From: Candidatus Thermoflexus sinensis
GTDB taxonomy: Bacteria > Chloroflexota > Anaerolineae > Thermoflexales > Thermoflexaceae
Direction: 5' to 3'
DNA length: 59,754 nucleotides
Assembly (NCBI GenBank): GCA_016842045.1
Contig: JAEVEY010000044.1
Location: 1-59,754, forward strand
Shown: one piece after another, positions 53,922 through 59,754 of the stretch
Layout of the letters: every line of letters begins with the position of its first letter
Numbering within the stretch: position 1 is the stretch's first letter
Program-made: the position numbers and the translations under genes
Notes under the pieces: model-generated
The model's database searches: none
Seen by the model: only the letters and a program-made list of their open reading frames with translations
Told to the model about the DNA's origin: nothing

Positions 53922-54636
53922 CGCGCCCCCTCTCGCCGGGTTCGAAAGCTCCGGCTCTTTTCCTGGTTCCCATTATAAGAGGGAGTTGCAGGATGGGAAG
54001 TCCCCTTTCATCCCCCTTCGCTCCCTGGGCCGGAGCCTGCGGCATAAACCCATTTCACTTTGACGGATTGGGCGTGGCCGGATATAATAAGGGTGCTTCT
54101 GCCGCTTGAGGCATCAACCCCGAAAATCACCAGGGCCCATCCGAGTTAGGGGTTACGCGCCGGATCTCCCCAGAGACAGGACGGGGGGATCACCCCTGTG
54201 GCGGGACAACGATTTTGCGACCTCCTCCCTGGGGGAGACCGGCGGGCATGTCCGGGAAGCATGCGGTCAGACTCCCAAAGGATTTTCTTCTCCCTCGTGC
54301 CTTTCCCTCCGGGGAGTCTAAGTTTCCCTCCTCCCCGTGGCCTTTTGAGCCATAGGGAGAGGGAAAGAGAGGAGGGGTCCTCTGCCCGGTATGGGAAAGG
54401 CGTCCCGGTAGCCAGCGGCGTGACCCTGGAGGCCATGGGTTATCGGGGTGTTCCCTCCTGCGAGGTGGACGGGGCTGGGGGAGTGTGGGACGGTCGAAGG
54501 TCATCCGGTTGGCCCCCAAAGCCCTCTCAGGGAATGGATGGCTCATCGGGTCAGGTATATCTCAGCTCTCCGGTCTGGTTCCCCAGCGGGCATGATGTCA
54601 GGGCGGTAATCCATCCTTATAAAGAGTGGAACGAAC
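53922..54636. other. Gap between nurA and rho, mostly long rho leader
   Basis: A 715-bp gap. A rightward promoter at 54060-54088 predicts a rho 5' leader of about 540 nt. Within it lies a CCCTCCTCCCCGTGGCC...GCCATAGGGAGAGGG-type inverted repeat (about 54326-54368). A TATAAA at 54619-54624 could be part of a second, nearer promoter. No known riboswitch was recognised. Short open frames inside have no convincing ribosome sites. Confidence 0.5.
54060..54088 (+). promoter_or_regulatory. rho promoter
   Basis: TTGACG (54060-54065), 17-bp spacer, perfect TATAAT (54083-54088). It is the only near-consensus rightward promoter in the gap. Confidence 0.75.
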
Positions 54637-55971
54637 ATGGAACAGGCACAGGTTCAGGTTCCCATCCTCGATTTTGATTACATCCATCTGGAATCCAAAA
54701 CCCTGGATGAACTCCGCGAGCTGGCTCGGGCGTTAAAGATCCCCAGCTACAGCCGCTTGAAAAAGCAGGATCTGATCATGCGGCTCCTCCAGGCCAAGGC
54801 GGAGCAGCAGGGTTACGCCTTCGGCGGGGGGACGCTGGAGATCGTGGAGGATGACGCCCTGGGCACAATCGGGTTCCTCCGGGTGAACCCGAATTTCCTC
54901 CCCAGCTCCCAGGACATCTACGTCAGCCAGTCCCAGATCCGGCGTTTCGGCCTGCGCCGGGGCGATTTCGTCGTTGGCCAGATCCGGCCGCCGAAGGAGA
55001 CAGAGAAGTATTTCAGCCTCCTGCGGGTCGAGGCGGTCAACGGCCTGGATCCCGAGCAGGCCCGCCTGCGGCCGCGGTTCGAGGAGCTCACCCCGATCTT
55101 CCCGAACGAGCTCTTCGATCTGGAGACCGACCCGAAGAACCTCACCACCCGCCTCATCAACCTGGTGGCGCCGATCGGCCGGGGGCAGCGTGGCCTGATC
55201 GTCTCGCCGCCCAAGGCGGGCAAGACCACCGTCCTTAAGCACATCGCCAACGCCATCTCCACCCGCTATCGCGATGTGCATCTGATGGTCGTGCTGGTCG
55301 GCGAGCGGCCGGAGGAGGTCACCGATATGGACCGCTCGGTGGAGGCGGAGGTGGTCCACAGCACCTTCGATGAGCCTCCGGAGAACCACATCAAGGTGGC
55401 CGAGCTCGCCCTGGAGCGGGCCAAGCGCATGGTGGAGGGCGGGAAGCATGTGGTGATCCTTCTGGACTCCATCACCCGGCTCACCCGGGCCTACAACCTG
55501 GTGGTGGAGCCCAGCGGCCGCACCTGGACCGGCGGTCTGGATCCGGCGGCGCTGTATCCCCCCAAGCGCTTCTTCGGCGCTGCCCGGAACATCGAGGGCG
55601 GCGGTTCCCTGACCATCCTGGCGACCTGCCTGATCGATACCGGGAGCCGGATGGACGATGTGATCTATGAGGAGTTCAAGGGAACCGGCAACTGGGAGCT
55701 GCATCTCTCCCGCAAGCTGGCGGAGCGCCGGATGTTCCCGGCCATTGACATCGAGCGCTCCGGGACCCGGCGGGAGGAGCTGCTGCTGGATCCGGACACG
55801 CTGGAGAAGGTGTGGCTGCTGAGGCGGATGATCGCCCGGATGATGGCCCCGCCGCCTGATGGGGGCGGCTACGATCTGACTCAGGTGATGGAATCTCTCC
55901 TCAACGCCCTCAGCAAGACCCGGACTAACGCTGAGTTCCTGGCCCGTATCAAGAAGGGGGACTGGAACTAA
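54637..55971 (+). CDS. rho: Transcription termination factor Rho
   Basis: Hexameric RNA-dependent ATPase that ends transcription. It has 444 residues without the long Asp/Arg insertion seen in actinobacteria. Rho_N helices ([19 protein letters not shown]) are followed by the RNA-binding cold-shock fold ([19 protein letters not shown]), Walker A PPKAGKTT (191-198), Q-loop region [10 protein letters not shown] and the R-loop [13 protein letters not shown]. The ribosome site (GAGTGGA) is weak. An intrinsic terminator follows about 50 bp after the stop. Confidence 0.96.
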   Translation: MEQAQVQVPILDFDYIHLESKTLDELRELARALKIPSYSRLKKQDLIMRLLQAKAEQQGYAFGGGTLEIVEDDALGTIGFLRVNPNFLPSSQDIYVSQSQIRRFGLRRGDFVVGQIRPPKETEKYFSLLRVEAVNGLDPEQARLRPRFEELTPIFPNELFDLETDPKNLTTRLINLVAPIGRGQRGLIVSPPKAGKTTVLKHIANAISTRYRDVHLMVVLVGERPEEVTDMDRSVEAEVVHSTFDEPPENHIKVAELALERAKRMVEGGKHVVILLDSITRLTRAYNLVVEPSGRTWTGGLDPAALYPPKRFFGAARNIEGGGSLTILATCLIDTGSRMDDVIYEEFKGTGNWELHLSRKLAERRMFPAIDIERSGTRREELLLDPDTLEKVWLLRRMIARMMAPPPDGGGYDLTQVMESLLNALSKTRTNAEFLARIKKGDWN

Positions 55972-56023
55972 GCTTCCGGCGTTCCGACCTTGCGGTGAAC
56001 GTGGGGGTTCGGGAAGAAGGGAT

Positions 56024-56063
56024 GGGGGGCAGGGAGCCAGGTCGGTTCCCTGCCCCCTTTTTT
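56024..56063 (+). terminator. Intrinsic terminator after rho
   Basis: GGGGGCAGGGA (56025-56035) pairs with TCCCTGCCCCC (56047-56057), an extra GCC/GGT step closing the loop, and TTTTTT follows at 56058-56063. Rho's own transcript therefore ends without Rho. Confidence 0.88.
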
Positions 56064-56066
56064 CTC

Positions 56067-56232
56067 ATAGAAGTTACGCAGTTGGTTTTCTCCTGGGGGT
56101 TTGGGGGGAGTCGCGCGCCTTCGGCGCGCGACTCCCCCCTCCCCACGGCCCAAAGGGCCGTGGGGAGGGGGGATAAAGGGGGGTGGGGCCATTCTACCTC
56201 TTCTCGCGAGCCCCAAACTGCGTAACTCCTAT
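56067..56232. mobile_element. MITE-like element with 17-bp terminal inverted repeats
   Basis: ATAGAAGTTACGCAGTT (56067-56083) and AACTGCGTAACTCCTAT (56216-56232) are inverted with 16 of 17 matches. Inside are two perfect hairpins: a 17-bp stem 56103-56119/56123-56139 and an 18-bp stem 56134-56151/56155-56172, which share bases and so exclude each other in part. Same termini as the 11656-11794 element. A further lone end, AACCGCGTAACT, is at 56372-56383. Confidence 0.65.
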
Positions 56233-56308
56233 CTTTCAGGAAGGGTTAGGTTAGGAGCCCCTTCCCCTCACCGCGGCCTTTCGGCCGCGGTGGGGGGGAG
56301 AAAATGAT

Positions 56309-56355
56309 TTTTGGGGCTGGGACGGGCGCTGAAGCCGCCCGTCCCAGCCCCAAAA
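56309..56355. terminator. 20-bp perfect hairpin between rho and thiolase genes
   Basis: TTTTGGGGCTGGGACGGGCG (56309-56328) pairs exactly with 56336-56355, loop CTGAAGC. T-rich ends on both strands allow two-way termination, useful for the leftward thiolase transcript. It is the best copy of the GCTGGG hairpin family; a smaller CACCGCGGCC-TTTC-GGCCGCGGTG hairpin lies just left at about 56271-56294. Confidence 0.6.
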
Positions 56356-56386
56356 CCCGGGCGGGAAGGTCAACCGCGTAACTCTC

Positions 56387-57619
56387 TTAATGAAGGCCCT
56401 CCACAATGGTGGCTTCCCCCTGCCCCACGCCGACGCAGAGGGTGGCCAGCCCATAACGGGCCTTCCGTCGGCGCATTTCGTAAAGCAATGTGGTCAGGAT
56501 CCGCGCTCCGCTGCATCCCAGAGGATGCCCCAGGGCGATGGCCCCTCCGTTCACGTTCACTTTGTTGAGATCCAGCCCTAACAGCTTGATACAGGCCAGG
56601 GTCTGAACCGCAAAAGCCTCATTGATTTCCACCAGGTCGATCTGCTCCAGGGTCAGCCCAGCCCGCTCCAGGACCTTGCGGGTGGCCGGAACCGGGCCGT
56701 AGCCCATCACGCGCGGGTTCACCCCTACGGCGGCGGAGGCCACCCAGCGAGCCATGGGCTGCAGGCCCAGCGCCCGCGCTTTCTCCGCGCTCATCAGCAG
56801 CAGCGCCGCGGCGCCATCGGACAGGCCCGAGGCGTTCCCCGCCGTCACCGTCCCGCCTTTCCGGAACACCGGAGGCAGGCGGGAGAGGCGCTCAAGATCC
56901 GTGTCCAGGACGATCGCTCCATTCTCCACCCGATAGCGCGGCCCTTCATCGGTGTCGATGACCAGAGGAGGCTGCCCCGGCCGTTCGATGATCACGGGGA
57001 CGATCTCCTCTTTGAATTTCCCGGAGCGGATGGCCTCCACCGCGCGCTGATGGGAGAGGAGGGCGAAGCGATCCTGTTCCTCGCGGGTGATCTCAGGATG
57101 CTCCTCCGCGATGTTCTCCGCGGTCTCCCCCATAGATTCCAGGGGGAACATGGCTTCCATCCGGGGGTTCGGAAACCGCCATCCCAGCGCGGTGTCGTAG
57201 ACGGTGAAGTTGCCCCGGGGGAAGGGGACAGCCGCCTTGGGCATCACCCATGGCGCCCGGGTCATGCTCTCCACTCCTCCCGCCACGATCACGTCCGCCT
57301 CGCCACACCGGATGGTCCGCGCGGCCAGGTTCACGGCCGTCAGCCCGGAGGCGCACAGTCGATTCACTGTTACGCCAGCCACGTGCTCCGGGAAGCCGGC
57401 CAGCAACAGGGCCATCCGGGCGACATTCCGGTTATCCTCCCCGGCCTGATTGGCGCAGCCCATATACACCTCATCCACCATCCCCGGGTCGATGCCGGCC
57501 CGGCGCACCACCTCGCGGATCACCAGGGCGGCCAGATCATCCGGCCGCACATCTTTTAAGATCCCCCCGTATTTGCCCATCGGCGTGCGCACCGCCGCGA
57601 CAATCACCACCTCCCGCAT
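56387..57619 (-). CDS. Acetyl-CoA acyltransferase (PcaF/PaaJ-like thiolase)
   Basis: Cleaves 3-ketoacyl-CoA with CoA. It has 410 residues. The nucleophile Cys89 is in [48 protein letters not shown] and CVGVGQGEA complete the family motifs. [14 protein letters not shown] and [12 protein letters not shown] resemble 3-oxoadipyl-CoA thiolases, so it could end an aromatic or fatty acyl pathway with the genes at 15-17 kb. GGGAGG is five bases ahead of ATG 57619. Confidence 0.92.
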   Translation of the reverse strand: MREVVIVAAVRTPMGKYGGILKDVRPDDLAALVIREVVRRAGIDPGMVDEVYMGCANQAGEDNRNVARMALLLAGFPEHVAGVTVNRLCASGLTAVNLAARTIRCGEADVIVAGGVESMTRAPWVMPKAAVPFPRGNFTVYDTALGWRFPNPRMEAMFPLESMGETAENIAEEHPEITREEQDRFALLSHQRAVEAIRSGKFKEEIVPVIIERPGQPPLVIDTDEGPRYRVENGAIVLDTDLERLSRLPPVFRKGGTVTAGNASGLSDGAAALLLMSAEKARALGLQPMARWVASAAVGVNPRVMGYGPVPATRKVLERAGLTLEQIDLVEINEAFAVQTLACIKLLGLDLNKVNVNGGAIALGHPLGCSGARILTTLLYEMRRRKARYGLATLCVGVGQGEATIVEGLH

Positions 57620-57700
57620 CGATCCCTCCCGGCCAGGGATTGGCATGGAACAGCTCCCGTTTTCCGTGGCCCTCAGGGCCATCGAGAGGGGAACATCCGG

Positions 57701-58198
57701 CTATTGAAGCCGGTTGATATCCACCCACATCGATCCCCCTATGGTCCGAACTGGGTGAGCAGGCAGTGGAGTGGAACAGGAGCCCGCGATGGGGCGGCCG
57801 TCCGCGGCGAAGCGGCATCCCACGCACTCCGCCACCAGCTCCAGCCCCTCGATCTTCAGCAGGCAGGGGATGCCTGGCGGCTGCATCGGGAAGGCCCGGA
57901 TTTGCTCTCCGGTGCGCACCAGGATCAGGGGATAAATCCGGCCGCTCCGGTCCGACAGCGTGATGGGGAAGGGAACCCCTTCGCTCAAGCGGTCCGGCGG
58001 GATGCCGGTATCCAGCCACCGGGGCGTCCAGGGAGCGCCGAAGATCGCCAGCCCGAAGATCACACAGAGGCCCAGCCCCAGTAAGCTTCCAAAAAGGGCA
58101 AGGAACACTTTGCCTTTTCGACCTGCCTGGGAAGGCAACCCCTCCTCCTCAATCGGAAAAGGAACGCCCTCCCGTTGACCATCCCCTACCCATGTCAT
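57701..58198 (-). CDS. Membrane-anchored protein with Rieske-like Cys-rich C-terminus
   Basis: The protein has 165 residues and I do not recognise it. One membrane helix (about 30-54) is followed by an extracytoplasmic domain. ECVGCRFAADGRPIAGSC (Cys125, Cys128, Cys141) looks like the second half of a Rieske domain, where C-P-x-H-G-x-x-F-x-x-DG-x-x-x-x-G is usual, but the His ligand is replaced by Cys; a further Cys112 lies upstream. It may be a degenerate Rieske-like or other metal-binding fold. The start at ATG 58198 has AAGGAGAG upstream at a long spacing; the frame is open to 58255. Confidence 0.5.
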   Translation of the reverse strand: MTWVGDGQREGVPFPIEEEGLPSQAGRKGKVFLALFGSLLGLGLCVIFGLAIFGAPWTPRWLDTGIPPDRLSEGVPFPITLSDRSGRIYPLILVRTGEQIRAFPMQPPGIPCLLKIEGLELVAECVGCRFAADGRPIAGSCSTPLPAHPVRTIGGSMWVDINRLQ

Positions 58199-58431
58199 CG
58201 CCGATTTACTCTCCTTGAGGCGGGTGGAACCATCGAAGGCAGCCCTCCCCCCCAAACTCCCCCAGGTCTACCGATCCAGAAGAGCGTTCTATCCGTTACA
58301 GTGCAAGCGTTATCCGCGGTCTGATTCCCCGATATTTTGCTGAGGTCGGAGCCTGGGGAGCAAAGCCAGGCCCCTTCGACAGCCAGCTTCGCCCTCAAAG
58401 GGATCTGGATCTTCCCGGCCAGCCCGTGGAT

Positions 58432-58466
58432 AAAAAGCGCGGGGAGGAACTTTTCCCTCCCCGCGC
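58432..58466 (-). terminator. Intrinsic terminator of rpmF
   Basis: On the minus strand GCGCGGGGAGG and CCTCCCCGCGC form an 11-bp perfect stem (58466-58456 with 58447-58437), followed by TTTTT. It is 27 nt after the rpmF stop. Confidence 0.88.
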
Positions 58467-58493
58467 CGATTCCTCCCTCCGGATGAAAAGCGC

Positions 58494-58682
58494 TCATGCC
58501 CGTCCTTCGACTTCCAGGACCTGCACGCCCCGGTAAGTGCCGCAATACGGGCAGACGTGGTGCGGGAGGATCCGGTTCTTGCAGCGGGGGCATGGCACGA
58601 GATTCGGACGCTGGAGCGCATCATGCGCCCGGCGCATCCCCCGTCGCGTCCGGGTCACCCGGCGCTTCGGCAATGCACCCAT
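58494..58682 (-). CDS. rpmF: 50S ribosomal protein L32
   Basis: The protein has 62 residues. LPKRRVTRTRRGMRRAHD is the L32 N-terminus. A zinc ribbon with Cys31, Cys34, Cys44 and Cys47 is complete, so this is the zinc-binding form. GAGGTGATC precedes ATG 58682. It is transcribed alone and ended by an intrinsic terminator; the usual neighbours plsX/fabH or yceD are not here. Confidence 0.93.
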   Translation of the reverse strand: MGALPKRRVTRTRRGMRRAHDALQRPNLVPCPRCKNRILPHHVCPYCGTYRGVQVLEVEGRA

Positions 58683-59124
58683 CGGAGATCACCTCCTCTT
58701 CGTTTTTTGGTTTGGGTTGGTCGGGGCTGTCAAAGACAGCCCCACCCGAAAATCTCCCGGATAAAGGGATCGGCCTGCCGCAAAGCCTGGCCTCTTTCCC
58801 CGCATCGCTCCGGGGCACGAGGGAAAAGCCTCTTCAGGCCCGGGCAACAACATGCATCACTTAATGGTAATCGAGAGCCTGAAGAATCGCAACCTTCTTT
58901 CTGGGAGGCGCGTCCCCCTACGCTCCGGGCTTTTCCATCATCGGACAGACCGGGAAGCGAAAGGGCGCGCCACTGATCCGGCGGGCCGCCTGATGGCTCA
59001 CCCCGGCCAATCCACCCCTGGAGATGGGGATCAGGGATTGGGCCTGTCGGATCGAAGCCGCGCTATGGATTTGCCCCATGGATCGATGGATGGAAAAACC
59101 TGCCTGATCCTTCTGGTCATCTCA
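58683..59124. other. Divergent gap between rpmF and rpsL
   Basis: No gene seen in about 646 bp overall. A minus-strand promoter candidate for rpmF is TTGCGA (complement of 58887-58892), 17 bp, TACCAT (complement of 58864-58869), giving a leader of about 170 nt. A GGGGCTGTC-AAA-GACAGCCCC hairpin lies at about 58725-58745, in that leader. Confidence 0.4.
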
Positions 59125-59153
59125 TTGACAGGGTTCGTTTTATCGGCTAAAAT
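59125..59153 (+). promoter_or_regulatory. rpsL (str operon) promoter
   Basis: TTGACA (59125-59130), 17-bp spacer, TAAAAT (59148-59153). The predicted leader is about 170 nt and includes a TACCGCCCAAAGGGCCACGGTA imperfect palindrome at about 59251-59272. Confidence 0.8.
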
Positions 59154-59328
59154 ACCGCATGCTCTTTTGATCCCTGGACCCTGGGCGAAGCGGTCCATTC
59201 TCCTGTCCGGAGGATGGAGGCAGGGGGGTAGTAGCTGGCCAGCCCCCGAACTTCCTTTGCCTACCGCCCAAAGGGCCACGGTATATCGTCCGTTCGTCTA
59301 AAAGATATCTTGAGAGGGATAAGGAAGG

Positions 59329-59754
59329 ATGCCAACCATCAATCAGCTGGTCCGCAAGGGCCGTAAGCCGAAAGTTCGGAAAAGCAAGTCCCCTGCCCTT
59401 CACTGGGTGTATAACTCGCTGACCGGGGAGCGCTACTGGGATCCGAAAGGCGCTCCACAGCGCCGTGGGGTGTGTGTGGTGGTGCGCACGATGACCCCCA
59501 AGAAGCCCAACTCGGCGTTGCGGAAGATCGCCCGCGTTCGCCTGACCAGCGGGGTGGAGGTCACCGCTTACATCCCCGGCGAGGGCCACAACCTCCAGGA
59601 GCACTCGGTGGTTCTGGTGCGCGGGGGGCGCGTGAAGGATCTGCCGGGGGTGCGCTATCACATCATCCGGGGCGCGCTGGACGCAGCGGGCGTGGATAAG
59701 CGACGCCAGGGGCGCTCGAAATATGGCGCCAAGCGGCCCAAGGAGCAGAAGGGT
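59329..59754 (+). CDS. rpsL: 30S ribosomal protein S12 (3' end outside window)
   Basis: 142 codons are visible without a stop. [20 protein letters not shown] begins the protein; [39 protein letters not shown] and [19 protein letters not shown] are universal S12 segments with the streptomycin-region Lys residues intact. Between SPAL and GAPQRRGVC there are about 15 extra residues ([15 protein letters not shown]), comparable in place to the loop in Bacillus S12. It should lead the str operon (rpsG, fusA) beyond the window. Confidence 0.95.
   Translation, partial: MPTINQLVRKGRKPKVRKSKSPALHWVYNSLTGERYWDPKGAPQRRGVCVVVRTMTPKKPNSALRKIARVRLTSGVEVTAYIPGEGHNLQEHSVVLVRGGRVKDLPGVRYHIIRGALDAAGVDKRRQGRSKYGAKRPKEQKG

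Noticed and set aside
54106-54321. Small ORF in the rho leader
   Set aside because: Poor ribosome site, no hydrophobic or conserved pattern, and the region is repeat-rich.

Overview
The window looks like a piece of chromosome from a thermophilic, high-GC member of the Chloroflexota (Thermoflexus/Anaerolineae-like). This is inferred from gene content and protein style: a Thermus-type light-controlled carotenoid cluster, an archaeal-type aspartate-semialdehyde dehydrogenase, a HerA/NurA pair, an S12 with a Firmicutes-like loop, and many GC-rich palindromic repeats. No rRNA, CRISPR array, prophage or transposase was seen. One tRNA is present.

Region 1 (1-14.4 kb) is a light-response and carotenoid cluster. 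A divergent control region at 2.6 kb carries three 11-bp direct repeats that overlap the -35 of crtB and abut the crtI promoter. To the left are crtB and a DUF523-DUF1722 gene. To the right are crtI, a CarH/LitR-type B12 photoreceptor repressor, an SRPBCC protein, a CrtD-like desaturase, a probable DICT-domain protein, a photolyase, a P450 resembling the CYP175 carotene hydroxylase, a family 2 glycosyltransferase, a fused CrtYcd lycopene cyclase and a PlsY-like acyltransferase. The set could make a hydroxylated, glycosylated and perhaps acylated carotenoid under B12/light control.

Region 2 (14.6-24.8 kb) has a leftward group: a degenerate and an intact 3-hydroxyacyl-CoA dehydrogenase, an enoyl-CoA hydratase/isomerase, a GH3-like membrane protein that seems to lack catalytic residues, a CoA-binding protein, tRNA-Arg(CCT) and a DUF4870 protein. 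Rightward genes are recJ and a flippase-like membrane protein.

Region 3 (25.1-39.5 kb) is a long branched-chain amino acid block: ilvB-ilvN-ilvC-leuA-leuC-(55-aa ORF)-leuD-(methyltransferase)-cimA-leuB, then ilvD and asd. It is preceded by a textbook transcription attenuator: promoter, a Leu/Val/Ile-rich 36-codon leader peptide, a 13-bp antiterminator and a 15-bp intrinsic terminator. This is the clearest regulatory discovery in the window.

Region 4 (39.6-59.8 kb) holds an EamA transporter, a GT1 glycosyltransferase, a nested repeat with an inserted 153-bp MITE-like element, a pentaheme cytochrome, lgt, a LacI regulator with two tandem operators and a MalEFG-type ABC importer without ATPase. 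A leftward NurA / HAS-barrel / HerA / lipoprotein operon follows, then rho with a leader of about 540 nt, a PcaF-like thiolase, a Rieske-like membrane protein, rpmF, and rpsL running off the end. Short palindromic repeats of at least four families are scattered between genes throughout.
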